The notes below the pieces were generated by a model. That model worked only from the letters and a program-made list of their open reading frames with translations. It was not told the DNA's origin and searched no databases. A DNA stretch of 25,356 nt from CAZTJA01 sp964613745 (GTDB lineage: Bacteria; Desulfobacterota; Desulfomonilia; Desulfomonilales; Desulfomonilaceae): assembly GCA_964613745.1 (NCBI GenBank), contig CAZTJA010000042.1:1-25356 (forward strand), written 5' to 3'. The position numbers and the translations under genes were made by a program. Shown here in pieces: positions 1-9,600 of this stretch. Position 1 is the first letter of the stretch. The number at the start of each line of letters is the position of its first letter.

Positions 1-1
1 A

Positions 2-121
2 CCTGTGAGTGAGGAAACCGTTCACAAGCAATTGACCAATCCGTTCAAACAAATGCCTTCCTTTTCCGATATGTCTCAGGAAAAAAGGAATGCCGTAGTT
101 TCCTATTTAAAAACCCTTTAG
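2..121 (+). CDS. C-terminus of a class I cytochrome c (partial, 5' end outside window)
   Basis: Only the last 39 codons are visible, ending in TAG at 119-121. The peptide has the typical tail of a small class I cytochrome c: a methionine in a QMPSF context, which would be the distal axial haem ligand, then a short helix ending in the VVSYLKTL pattern. The CXXCH haem-binding motif would lie upstream, outside the window, so haem binding itself cannot be confirmed. The protein would act in periplasmic electron transfer. The downstream DinB-like gene starts 40 bases later on the same strand and could be cotranscribed. A cytochrome c domain at the end of a larger protein is an equally possible reading. 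Confidence 0.6.
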   Translation, partial: PVSEETVHKQLTNPFKQMPSFSDMSQEKRNAVVSYLKTL

Positions 122-161
122 GCCCTGTAAAGCCAATACCAATAATCAAGGGGAATTAGGA

Positions 162-704
162 ATGCTGCCCGAATTGCAAGAAAACTATGAACTGCTGCAA
201 AGAAAAAAATTAGAACTTCTGGATCTTGTCCAAACTCTCTCCCCAGACCATCTTAATTTCAAACCCGACGAGAATTCCTGGAGCGTCATGCAGAATTTAC
301 AGCATATTGTTATTGCTGAACGCGGCATGCGATTGACCGAGGCCGAACTACGAGATCACCCTCTCAGATCCATTTTGGAGCCCGGTCAATTGTTTGGTGT
401 CGTTCGCGACATTCTGGAAAAAGACGTTCCTGTAGAGGTTCCTGATCCCAGCCTTCACCCGGATCCAAATCCGGATTTAGAATCTATCATTGATATGTGG
501 CATGCCGAGCGGCTCCTTCTTTTTGAACTTTTAGAAACGATCACACCTGAAGCGCTCAATCTTGTGACATTCAGCCATCCTGCTGCAGGCCCCATCACAC
601 CGACTCAAATGCTTGATTTAGGACTAGTCCATTTTGACACACATGAACGAGCAATACGAAAGCTTCTTTTCCGTGTTCCCTCAAAAGAGGCGAACCTCAT
701 TTGA
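162..704 (+). CDS. DinB-like (DinB_2/DUF664-type) four-helix protein
   Basis: This 180-residue protein resembles the DinB/YfiT-like superfamily of four-helix-bundle, metal-binding proteins. It begins with a helix around residues 10-22, then the SWSVMQNLQHIVIAERG stretch (about 40-57) that carries the first family histidine. Near the C-terminus HFDTHERAIRKLL supplies the two other histidines in an HxxxH arrangement, so the three-His metal site appears complete. Members are often thiol-dependent transferases or have no assigned reaction, and no specific substrate can be inferred. A purine-rich stretch (AAGGGGAATTAGGA) precedes the ATG and supports this start. The gene is convergent with cydA, with 25 bases between their stop codons. 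Confidence 0.7.
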   Translation: MLPELQENYELLQRKKLELLDLVQTLSPDHLNFKPDENSWSVMQNLQHIVIAERGMRLTEAELRDHPLRSILEPGQLFGVVRDILEKDVPVEVPDPSLHPDPNPDLESIIDMWHAERLLLFELLETITPEALNLVTFSHPAAGPITPTQMLDLGLVHFDTHERAIRKLLFRVPSKEANLI

Positions 705-729
705 AGGAACTCCGAATCTAAAACGTGTG

Positions 730-2085
730 TTAAACAGCCTCAGCTTTTAGCTCAAGCACTTCATTTGTCGTCTGCTTTGTATCCACTTCCATAGGCCCTT
801 CCATTGCAATCTTTAAAATGAGAACAAACGCGGCAAGACCGATAAGAGAATAGAGCACGATAAATGCTATAAGTGAAAAACCCACCTGGCCCGCCGCAAT
901 TGGAGAAACACCTTCCGCCGTTCGCATCATTCCATAAATCAGCCAAGGCTGACGCCCAACTTCGGTCACGATCCATCCAAGTTGCGAAGCGATGAAGGGC
1001 AATGGTATAGACCAAGTCATAATTCGTAAATAGAGGGGACTGGATTCAAGTTTATTCCTCTTCAAGAAGCCAACCGCTGTAAGGAGAACAAACAGAAAAC
1101 CTAGCCCCACCATAATCCGAAACGACCAAAAAACCGTTGACACTGGTGGTCTGTCCTGTTTAGGCCACTCCTTCAGTCCCTTAACTTCTGCGTCCCAGTC
1201 TCCGTAGAGGAGCCAACTCATAAACTTGGGTATCTTCCCAAATTCCACGAGGTTTCTTTCATTGGCTGCATCGGGAATAACAAACAGATTAAACGGAGCA
1301 CCCTTTTGGGTCTCCCAATGAGACTCAATTGCCGCCACCTTGGCAGGCTGAACAGCGGCAACTTCCTTTCCGTGCAGATCACCTACCACAACTTCAGCCA
1401 CTGCGAAAACGAGCCCGAACACTAGAGCTATTCTGAACGACTTCGTGAAAAAAGATACTTGCCTCTTCCTCACAATATGATAAGCGCTCACTCCCATGAC
1501 GAAGAATGCGCCTACGATGTAGCCGGCAAAAATAGCGTGGAGAAATGTGAATATCGCAAACGGCTGAGTAATCACCGCCCAGAAATCGTTCAGTTCGGCT
1601 CGACCACTGTTTATTACATACCCGACCGGATGCTGCATCCACGAATTTGCGACAATGATCCAGTAGGCGGACAGAGTCGATGCAAATGCCACAATCCAGA
1701 TACAAGCGGCATGGGTCTTTGGTTTAAGTTTATCCCATCCGAAAAGCCATATTGCTATGAAAGTCGATTCGAGGAAGAATGCTACCGTAGCCTCGATGGC
1801 CAGGAGAGAACCGAAAATATCACCAACGTACTTGGAAAAACCCGACCAGTTCGTGCCGAACTGGAACTCGAGAGTCAGACCTGTAACTACCCCAACGGCG
1901 AAATTGATCAGGAAGATTTTCCCCCAAAATTTGGCCATTCTCTTGTATTCTTCATCGCCGGTTCTGACGTAAATCGTCTCCATGATTGCCACCAGCACTA
2001 CAAGCCCCAAGCTTAGGGGGACGAAAATGAAGTGGAACATGGTTGCAACGGCGAATTGTATTCGTGACAAGATTAGAACATCCAT
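730..2085 (-). CDS. cydA: Cytochrome bd quinol oxidase subunit I (orphan CydA, short Q-loop type)
   Basis: The product is a 451-residue membrane protein with the full CydA motif set: His18 and His183 as haem ligands, FRIM (322-325) giving the Met ligand of haem b558, Glu98 and Glu106 of the proton-channel/haem d region, Lys249 and Glu254 of the quinol loop, and Glu375 in TEVGRQPW. It is shorter than the E. coli subunit because it lacks the C-terminal Q-loop insertion, so it belongs to the short-loop group. The enzyme oxidises quinol and reduces oxygen to water at the cytoplasmic membrane. No cydB lies on either side: downstream is the convergent DinB-like gene and upstream a 240-base regulatory region. 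It may pair with a CydB or second CydA encoded elsewhere. A GAGG ribosome site precedes the ATG. Confidence 0.93.
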   Translation of the reverse strand: MDVLILSRIQFAVATMFHFIFVPLSLGLVVLVAIMETIYVRTGDEEYKRMAKFWGKIFLINFAVGVVTGLTLEFQFGTNWSGFSKYVGDIFGSLLAIEATVAFFLESTFIAIWLFGWDKLKPKTHAACIWIVAFASTLSAYWIIVANSWMQHPVGYVINSGRAELNDFWAVITQPFAIFTFLHAIFAGYIVGAFFVMGVSAYHIVRKRQVSFFTKSFRIALVFGLVFAVAEVVVGDLHGKEVAAVQPAKVAAIESHWETQKGAPFNLFVIPDAANERNLVEFGKIPKFMSWLLYGDWDAEVKGLKEWPKQDRPPVSTVFWSFRIMVGLGFLFVLLTAVGFLKRNKLESSPLYLRIMTWSIPLPFIASQLGWIVTEVGRQPWLIYGMMRTAEGVSPIAAGQVGFSLIAFIVLYSLIGLAAFVLILKIAMEGPMEVDTKQTTNEVLELKAEAV

Positions 2086-2142
2086 TTCTCTACCTCGGTG
2101 GCGAGTTTCCTATCAGCATAATTGCGTTTTGACCGCAAAATT

Positions 2143-2207
2143 GCTTGATAGAAAATATATGTTCAAGCACTGCCCCGAATTGGGCTATAGGTCCCCAATT
2201 CGTGAAC
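2143..2207. promoter_or_regulatory. Overlapping inverted repeats upstream of cydA
   Basis: Two dyads sit 58-122 bases upstream of the cydA start. One has arms GCTTGA (2143-2148) and TCAAGC (2163-2168) around an AT-rich 14-base centre. The other has a perfect 9-bp stem, CGAATTGGG (2176-2184) and CCCAATTCG (2194-2202), with outer arms GTTCA (2161-2165) and TGAAC (2203-2207) that could extend it past a bulge. They share bases, so they could form alternative structures or be separate operators. A redox regulator is plausible for a bd oxidase gene, but neither dyad matches the FNR or Rex consensus that I know. No T-tract follows, so a simple terminator is less likely. Confidence 0.4.
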
Positions 2208-2404
2208 TTTATACTGCTCTAGATCCTCGAGTGAGTTTGCAACTTCCCTTTACAGACAAGAGCATAAGAATGGTTGAAGAAAAAATTATGTCGGACGTAT
2301 AGGCTCGCGCGGAATGCGCTGTAAGCTAATCAGGCAAGATGAGAATCGATCCGGAATGGGATACACTTTTCCTGATGGAGGATTGTGGTTGTATTGTCCT
2401 ATAG

Positions 2405-3630
2405 TTATTGCTCAAGCTTTGCTCCTTTCTGCTCAGCCTGAGGCGAAATAANNNNNNNNNNNNNNNNNNNNNNNNNNNNNNNNNNNNNNNNNNNNNNNNN
2501 NNNNNNNNNNNNNNNNNNNNNNNNNNNNNNNNNNNNNNNNNNNNNNNNNNNACTTCCGTATCACGGCCGAGTTTGGGTGCAGGTTTTCCCATTTGGCACC
2601 GAGTTTCCATAGGCATCAATGGTGAATTGATCCTCAAAGCCCCCGTTTCGGATTCCCGGAGCATGTTTCTCGTCTGGACTAATCTGCTTTGGGTTGCTTC
2701 ATGTAAACCAAGAACCGGCTCGCTGCACGTCTCCTTCCCCTCGAACTCCGCGATCCAGTCGGCCTGGGTTTTTCCACCAAAAATATTTTCCACTTCCCGA
2801 ATGTCTGCAAGGCTTCCGTACTGACGTTCCAACAGATCAGGTCTATCCACCACTGCACAGAAATTGATCCAAAATTTCCGTTCGAGCGCTCCAAGTGACA
2901 TGTACTTACCGTCCAGTGTTTTGTACAGTCCGTAGCAGGGGAAACGTCCGTTAAGGAACATTGTACCAGGTCCCGGTTCGTCAAAACCTGCCTGAACGCC
3001 GGCGAAGACCATGGTTGATAATGCAAGAGCTCCGTCAAACATGGAAATATCAACAAACCGGCCTTTTCCTGTTCTGTTCCTTTCAATTACAGCGATCAGT
3101 AGCCCGCATAAAGCCGGGAGGGCTCCGCCTGCAATATCCGCAATCTGTATTCCCGGGATCACTGATTCCCCCGACCGAGTTCCCGTCATTCCAAGAATAC
3201 CTGCTAACGCAACATAGTTCAGATCATGACCCGGGCGCATGCTGAAAGGCCCTACCTGGCCATACCCGGTGATAGCGACGTGAATTAACCGAGGATTTAT
3301 TTCGCATGTGGTCTCAAACCCGATCCCGAGCTTTTCCATAACTCCCGGTCGAAAGCCCTCGACCAGAATGTCGTATTCTTGTATTAACCTCAGAAAAATG
3401 TCCCGTCCTTCAGAACTCTTGAGGTTGAGTGCAAGACTCCTTTTGTTCTCGTTTAAGGTCTCGAAATAAGGTGAGTTCTCTATCGATCCAAGCGTTCGGG
3501 CATAATCACCGCCCGCCGGATTTTCCACTTTTAGGACATCGCATCCAAAGCCCGTTAAAATCCACGTCATGTAAGGACCTGGAAGGTTCATGCTTAAATC
3601 AAGAATTTTCAAATCCGAAAGTGCCTGCAC
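2405..3630 (-). CDS. CaiB/BaiF family protein, AMACR-like (2-methylacyl-CoA racemase or class III CoA-transferase); assembly gap near C-terminus
   Basis: The N-terminal 360 residues are a CaiB/BaiF family enzyme. Several stretches follow the alpha-methylacyl-CoA racemase subgroup: GHDLNYVALAG with His135 and Asp136, IADIAGGA with Asp165, and the NGRFPCYGLYKTLDGKYM block. His135 and Asp165 match the His/Asp proton-transfer pair of AMACR, while Asp136 is also where class III CoA-transferases have their aspartate, so both reactions remain open. The 100-N gap (2452-2551) falls inside the C-terminal tail. Read straight through, the frame ends at 2326 with an implausible tail. In another frame the bases after the gap encode ISPQAEQKGAKLEQ and then stop at 2405, which looks like the true C-terminus; the real gap is therefore probably not 100 bases. 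The gene starts 14 bases after the ABC permease stop and may be cotranscribed with it. Confidence 0.8.
2452..2551. other. Assembly gap (100 N) inside the CaiB/BaiF gene
   Basis: The run is exactly 100 N, a common placeholder for a gap of unknown length. On the left the coding sequence stops at DTEV, and on the right a family-like end (I/V followed by ISPQAEQKG) resumes in a different frame. Family members usually have about 15-20 residues between these points, so the missing sequence may be only some 45-60 bases. The estimate is from family knowledge, not from an alignment. Confidence 0.9.
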
Positions 3631-3644
3631 CTGAAACTCTCTTT

Positions 3645-4877
3645 CTACTCGAAACGCATTGCCGTAACCGAATCAAGCCTGCTCGCCCGAATCGAAGGAT
3701 AAATTCCCGATATAATTCCCAAACAGACTGTGAATAGAAGCCCTCCTATTACGCCTGCCAAAAGCATAACTGAAGATACGTCCACCCCAAGAGGTCCTTT
3801 CAGGGCCTGAACCGATATCACTCCCGTCATCACACCAATTGCACCTGCAAAAAAGCTTATGAGAATTGCTTCCAATAAGAACTGAAGAAGTATAATCTCC
3901 TCTTTTGCACCCAGAGCCTTGCGCAAACCAATTTCTCTGGTTCTATCCTGGACTGCTGCCAACATGACGTTCGTTATTCCCAAGCCGCCGAGAATAATTG
4001 TGACGCCCAAGGCAGCATAAATAAATAACTTAACCAAATATACAGTGGCTTTGACTTTCTGGATCCTTTGGGGATAGTGGAGAATGCGAATTCCATCCTC
4101 ATATCCTTTGTGAGACCGCTTCAAAATCTCTAAAGCCGCATTGCGCACCCTCTCAACATTATTCCAATCATCAACCCTGATATAGATCTCCTGAATCCGA
4201 GAAAGCCCCTGAAACAGATTCTGAGCCGTGGTTAAAGGAACAAAAACCGATCTCTTGATATCAGTATGCTGAATGCCGCCTAAAAGGCCGATAACTTCAA
4301 AGCTTAAGTTGCCAACTCTGATTATCTGCCCAACGGGGTCGCTCTTATCGAAAAGGTATTTGACTACGTCCTGACCTAAGACGCAGACGGTTCTACGACC
4401 AACCACGTCCGAAGGCCCTATTAGGCGACCTCGGAGGAGTGTAGGTGTCTGGGTTATCCAATACGATTGATCTACTCCAAATAGTCCCGGCATCCATTGA
4501 GTCGTCTTGAAATGGGCCTCTATTTGAGGCAACGACACAATAGGGGCAACTGCAACTACTCCCGGCACCTGTTTGAGTTTGGCAACATCGCGCATGTAAT
4601 ACTCACCGGGATGATAATTGTCCTCAGTTTCCCAGTAGGCCTTTATAACGGTCGCTTCACCCAACAGTTCAAGATGCTCCCCCATTTTCTTTTCCACGGA
4701 ATCGCCCATAGTCTGAATAATAATTAAACCGGCCGTCCCCAATGCTATTCCCGCAATTACGGCCTTGTATCTGCGCCTGTTCCTCAGTACCAGGCGCCAG
4801 CACATTGTGAGCAAGTCTTCGAACTTCAAATGCAACTCCAGCATGTCGGGACAATTTTCGCAGTATACCATATTCAC
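3645..4877 (-). CDS. ABC transporter permease, MacB/FtsX type
   Basis: The 410-residue product has the MacB-type permease layout: an N-terminal membrane helix (about residues 35-55), a periplasmic MacB_PCD domain of roughly 210 residues, then three C-terminal helices of the FtsX domain with the conserved TREIGLRKALGAKEEIILLQF coupling loop (about 310-330) and the ASRLDSVTAMRFE tail. Such permeases work with a LolD/MacB ATPase in export of lipoproteins, peptides or antibiotics, or in mechanotransmission. No ATPase or membrane-fusion gene is next to it here, so the partner must be elsewhere. The open frame starts with GTG at 4877; ATG at 4871 or at 4844 (Met12) are alternatives and none has a convincing ribosome site. 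It is divergent from the flippase gene. Confidence 0.85.
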   Translation of the reverse strand: MNMVYCENCPDMLELHLKFEDLLTMCWRLVLRNRRRYKAVIAGIALGTAGLIIIQTMGDSVEKKMGEHLELLGEATVIKAYWETEDNYHPGEYYMRDVAKLKQVPGVVAVAPIVSLPQIEAHFKTTQWMPGLFGVDQSYWITQTPTLLRGRLIGPSDVVGRRTVCVLGQDVVKYLFDKSDPVGQIIRVGNLSFEVIGLLGGIQHTDIKRSVFVPLTTAQNLFQGLSRIQEIYIRVDDWNNVERVRNAALEILKRSHKGYEDGIRILHYPQRIQKVKATVYLVKLFIYAALGVTIILGGLGITNVMLAAVQDRTREIGLRKALGAKEEIILLQFLLEAILISFFAGAIGVMTGVISVQALKGPLGVDVSSVMLLAGVIGGLLFTVCLGIISGIYPSIRASRLDSVTAMRFE

Positions 4878-4977
4878 TCGAATCCAAAGTCACGTATTGC
4901 GTGTGCTGCTCAGCTTTTAACTCACGAGAATAAGTGCTAATGTTCGGATTCGATTGGGGCCGCAAAAACAAAGAAAC

Positions 4978-6432
4978 ATGACAATACCCGATAAAAAACT
5001 GCCCTCAGCTTCGGCTAGAGGGATAATTACGCGATTTGTGCATCTCCTAACGGCTCAAGGTGCCGAAGCAATAACCAGCACGATTTTTTTCCTCTATCTT
5101 GCGTGGTTGGATGCTTCAGTATACGGCGAAGTCATGTATGCACTCGCCGCCGGAGCGGTAGTCACTAAGATAATCCAGTTCGGCTTGTATTATCCTCTTG
5201 TCTCGGACCTCGGTAGTGCCTCTCCGGATCAATCTCCCAGAGTCCTCAACCGTGTCAACATCATAAAACTGCTGTTACTGATTCCGACAACTCTCTCTAT
5301 GCTCATTTTTGTTTACTTCAGGGGCTTTACCGGACAAACCGCCGCAGTATTGCTTTTGATAAGTGGCGGTTTCGCCGGTGAAGCAGTCGCGGAAACGTAT
5401 TTCGCCGACTTGCGAGTTCGTGGCCGGCAAAATACCGAAGCTCGCATTAAGATGATCTCGGCAGTGGCTTCTTACGGCTACGGCCTTCTCGTTGCACTAC
5501 TCGGTCTTGGTCCGGTGATGATTAGTTTTTTTAAACTTGTTTCCGCAGCGGTTCGCATGGGCATGGGAATACGAGAATATGTAGCCAAGTACAAGAGCCC
5601 GCTCATCTTCAAATCAAACCCCCTCAATGTAGCGCTGGTATTTAAAGCAGCATCCGTCTTCGCATTCATCGAGATACTTGGAATCATCTACAATAAGACG
5701 AACATTTTCTTTTTGGAAGGAGCAGTCGGAGTCAAAGGCGTTGCCTTTTATAGCGCAACTTGGAATCTCATCGATCCGATTTCCACGCTGGCGTCCGAAC
5801 AATTTCTGGGATGGGTAATATTTCCATTATTAGCGGTACTGTGGCTGAAGGAACAGGATCGGGTGGACAATCTGGTCCGAGTAAACGCTCAATGGCTTAT
5901 GGCTCTCGCATTCCCAATAATGTTTTTTCTTTACGCCGAAGCGGAACTGCTCATCGGCCTTATATATCCGACGGAATACAAGGATGCCGTCTGGATGCAG
6001 CAGTATCTCGTTTGGACAATTCTTCTTTCTTTTGAAAATAATCTATTCTCGTATGTAATGATGGTAGCCGGAGCCGCTCACATGCTGCTTTATTTCGCAA
6101 TCGCGGCAACGGCTTTGAACCTGATTTTCAATATTCTCTTGATTAAACCCTTTGGACTTCTTGGAGGATGCATCGTCATAATACTTACAAAACTCGTGAT
6201 GACCCTCCTCACATTCTCCTATTGTCAAATCCGATTCAGATTCTTCAAGCCCGGTGATTTCTTGTTCCCGATCCTTCTAGCTTCTACACTCTTTAGTGCT
6301 TTTGTTGTTTTGGAATCGATCATCAATTCACATGCGGCGGTATTTCTTGTCTTAAGCAGTTATTTAGGAATTTTGTTTTTCATTGGCCCGCAGTACCTGG
6401 GCAAATTGCCGACCAGGAAAATCGAGTCATGA
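4978..6432 (+). CDS. Wzx-like polysaccharide/oligosaccharide flippase (MOP superfamily)
   Basis: The protein of 484 residues is almost entirely hydrophobic, with about 14 predicted membrane segments and short polar loops, as in the polysaccharide-transporter branch of the MOP superfamily. Typical features are the N-terminal STIFFLYLAWL and YGEVMYALAAG segments (the family's aYG. .yay pattern) and the C-terminal FGLLGGCIVIILTKL helix. It probably flips a lipid-linked glycan across the inner membrane. No glycosyltransferases are nearby, so the glycan is unknown and the gene is isolated from its usual cluster. The frame extends upstream to a TTG at 4954, but I prefer ATG at 4978, which begins MTIPDKK just before the first helix; its ribosome site is weak. 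Confidence 0.8.
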   Translation: MTIPDKKLPSASARGIITRFVHLLTAQGAEAITSTIFFLYLAWLDASVYGEVMYALAAGAVVTKIIQFGLYYPLVSDLGSASPDQSPRVLNRVNIIKLLLLIPTTLSMLIFVYFRGFTGQTAAVLLLISGGFAGEAVAETYFADLRVRGRQNTEARIKMISAVASYGYGLLVALLGLGPVMISFFKLVSAAVRMGMGIREYVAKYKSPLIFKSNPLNVALVFKAASVFAFIEILGIIYNKTNIFFLEGAVGVKGVAFYSATWNLIDPISTLASEQFLGWVIFPLLAVLWLKEQDRVDNLVRVNAQWLMALAFPIMFFLYAEAELLIGLIYPTEYKDAVWMQQYLVWTILLSFENNLFSYVMMVAGAAHMLLYFAIAATALNLIFNILLIKPFGLLGGCIVIILTKLVMTLLTFSYCQIRFRFFKPGDFLFPILLASTLFSAFVVLESIINSHAAVFLVLSSYLGILFFIGPQYLGKLPTRKIES

Positions 6433-6527
6433 GCATGCGGCGTGAAATCAAGAGCCGAATTGTCTCCTCCGATCCGCTCTGTTTGCAACTTGTAACCAGC
6501 TTGGTTGTCGTACGCCATTGAGGCACC

Positions 6528-6590
6528 ATGGTAATCATTGAAACCGCCGTGTTTACCAAAAGACTCAAAAATCTGTTATCCGATGAATAG
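6528..6590 (+). pseudogene. RelE/HigB-like toxin remnant (first 20 codons only)
   Basis: A short frame, ATG at 6528 to TAG at 6588-6590, encodes MVIIETAVFTKRLKNLLSDE. This is close to the usual N-terminus of RelE/HigB-type toxins (the IIET.xFTkrl..LLsDeEY pattern), with the stop exactly where the family continues EYRxLQ. A GAGG ribosome site lies four bases before the ATG. No continuation in another frame was recognised and no antitoxin gene is adjacent, so this looks like a decayed toxin-antitoxin locus. Because only 20 residues are present, chance resemblance cannot be excluded. Confidence 0.4.
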
Positions 6591-6662
6591 ATTTCCCATA
6601 GAATCCGAATAGCTAAACCAAGAACATCCATGCCAAGTTCAAAGCATGTGAACATGCGATCA

Positions 6663-9600
6663 TTAGTTTCGACATCTTTCAACAACCTCCCTGACAATCT
6701 CAAACATTGCCATAATGTTTAGAGGCTTTTCAAGCACGACATCAACACCGTTTTCAGCTATTTTTTCTGTCTCTGTTTTTTGACCGCCCCAGCCGGTTAA
6801 AAGGATGAACGGAGTTTTTGCAATCTTCCGATCATTTGATAGGCATTTGATCTGTTTCGCCACATCCCACCCGTTCATGCCCGGCATTCCGAGATCACAA
6901 ATGACTAAATCGAAGGACCCGGAGTTCCACAGCTCCAGACCTTCAGCACCGGAATTTGCAGTAAATAGCTCACAATTTGTTCTTCGTAGAGCATTTTTTA
7001 GGAGATCCAGTACAGGCTGTTCATCATCGATTGCTAAAATCTTTAGATTTTGCGGAATAATAGGTAATTGGCTGTTACCCTGGTCTTTGCGTTCCTCTCG
7101 AGCAAGAGGAATCAAAACCGTAAAAGTAGTTCCTTTGCCTTCCGTACTATCCACGAGAATGGTTCCACCATACTCCTGGACGATTTTTCGGCTTGAAGCG
7201 AGACCGAGACCTGAACCCGCAAACGCTTTTGTAGTAAAGAAGGGATTGAATATCCTTTTGCGATTGGTCTCGCTTATACCTATTCCGGTGTCACTGATTT
7301 TCAAGCTGACCCAGTCCCCTTGGACACCCGTTAGTACATTTATAGTGCCACCTTCGGGCATGGCTTCTACTGCATTCTTGATGAGATTGACTACAACATC
7401 AAATATCTCATTCTTTTCACACAGTACTGAACAATTGTCCTGAAGTTCTCTGTTCAACGTTATTTTTATTCCACTCTTCTCTGGAATGGTCTTCCACCAG
7501 GTCTTGCACATCTCGATAGCTTGATCGGTTATCTGGGATAAATCGAACGCTCCTTTTTCAGAAATCTGAGTATGGTCGCGAATTCCTGCAAAACTCTGAA
7601 GTCGTCGAACGGTTTCCGCTCCGAACCGCGAGCTTTCCAGAACTCTCCTGATTTCATCTCTTACATTGATGTGATCCCCCATGTCCAAGTCCATGAGAGC
7701 AAGTTCCAAGTTGCCTATTACGATTTGAAGTAAATTGTTGAAATTATGCGCAACTCCGGCGGCTAAATCTGCCACGGCTCTGAAGCGCTCTGCCTGAAGA
7801 AGAAGTTCATCGGAGCGTTTGCGATCAGTCACGTCGATACTGATTCCTACTAATCCGGCTATCTTACCTTCCGAGTCGTAGAATGGGGCTTTTGTAGTCG
7901 AAAGCCACATTTTTTTGTCATCAGGGTCTGTTAACATCTCTTCCTGATTCATCAGTGGGGTTCCCGTTTCGATAACCTGCAAATCGGACTTGCGACAGAG
8001 ATCGGCATTATCCTTCGGCAGGATGTCATAATCCGTTTTACCGAGGAATTCGTGTTCGGGAATCCCGGTCAAGTCACTCAAATGTTTGTTCGCCGTTATA
8101 AATCTAAGATCTCGGTCTTTAAAAAACACATATGCAGGAATAGTCGAAAGCAATGCCCGCTGAATCTCGAATTGCTCGCGAAGAGCATCTTCGGCCTTTT
8201 TTCTCGCAGTCACATCCAAGCCAACCACAACGATTCCGTTTCGACGACCGTCCGGGTGGAAAAGAGGAACTTTGGCAATATCGAAAACCCTTTCCGAACC
8301 GTCAGGCGTCGGTATGATTTCGTCCGCTCTCACCGGCTTTCTCTCAAGCCAAGCTCGCTCATCCGTTTCCTTACAGGTCAACAGTGCATCACGGTATTTT
8401 ACGGCATGCTCCGCCAATTCAGGCTCTGACTTACCCTTGTAGTCAAAATCCTGAAGTTCGAAGATCCCGAGCCCTTCTTCGTTTGCCTGCAGCCATCGCC
8501 CGTCACCATCTTTCAGGTATACCACTCCCGGTACTGCCTGTACCAGAGTCCTCAGTTGGGTCTCGCTCTCCCTCAGAGCCTTTTCCGCTGCCTTGAGCTG
8601 TGTGATGTCGGTAGCGCTTATTAATGTCGCAATGTCTTCTTGCCAAGGGATCACTCGCGACTGAACCAGCAAGCATTTCGTTTCGCCTTCACGCGTCAAC
8701 ACTCTGACGGGATATTGGTAAGGCGACAAATCCCCACGCATACGTTGTGCATGACGCTCAATTACCATGTTCCTGTCTTCCGGATGGACGAAATTTAAAA
8801 AAGATGCTGAAGTCAACTCCGTTTCGGAATACCCCGTAAAATCAAGTGACCGTGGGTTGATGAATTCGATCTTTCCCTCTTTTATGACGAAAATGCCTTC
8901 GTTAAGGTTTTCAACGAGTGTTCGATAGCGTTCTTCGCTCTCTCTTAAAGCCTGTTCCGTTTTTTTTCTCTGAGTGATATCCGCCATGACACCACTCATT
9001 CTCAGTGGTACTCCATCGGGATTGTGTTCTACAACACGACCGATTGCTTGGACCCACTGCCATTCTCCCTTTTTGTTCAACATGCGATGTTCGACATCGA
9101 AGAGCGACTCAACTCCGTTCAAATGGAGATTCAGACATTCTGAGACTCTCGGCCAATCCTCCGGATGAATGAGCCGCTTCCATGTCTTCATGTTAGGTTC
9201 GATCTCCGAAGGTTTGTACCCCAACATATTCTGAGTTCGTTCGGTCCAGACAGCTCTTCCAGCCTCGAGATTCCAATCCCAAATGCCCAGGTTCGCACCT
9301 TCAAGTGCAACGGATAGCAATCTTTCACTTTGCCTCAATTCCGCTTCAACCTTTTTCCGTTGACTGATTTCTATCATCAGTTTTTCGTTCATCTCGATTA
9401 AATCAGCCGTCCGCTCTTGCACTTTGCTTTCAAGATCATCCCGCGTCCGTTTCAGCTCCTCTTCGACTTCTTTCCTTGCTGTGATATTTCGTGCAATTCC
9501 GACTGTACCCGCAACTTTTCCCGATCCATCAAACATCGGTGATTTGATTGTTTCCAGCCAAACCTGATTTCCTTTGGCATCAATAATACTTTCTTCAAAA

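Noticed and set aside
1459..2016. 185-codon open frame antisense to cydA
   Set aside because: It lies entirely opposite a well-conserved CydA coding sequence and has no recognisable domain or ribosome site.
2326..2451. C-terminal extension of the CaiB/BaiF protein after the first gap
   Set aside because: The residues are unlike the family and another frame gives a family-like end with a stop at 2405.
6400..6518. Short minus-strand frame starting MAYDNQAGYK
   Set aside because: About 50 codons, runs into the flippase gene antisense, with a weak ribosome site and no recognised family.
6644..6657. GCATGT/ACATGC palindrome beside the kinase stop
   Set aside because: The two-base loop is too short for a hairpin terminator and there is no T-tract; a 6-bp match is easily chance.
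6380..6703. 107-codon minus-strand frame spanning the end of the flippase and kinase genes
   Set aside because: It overlaps two real genes, has low-complexity composition and no family resemblance.
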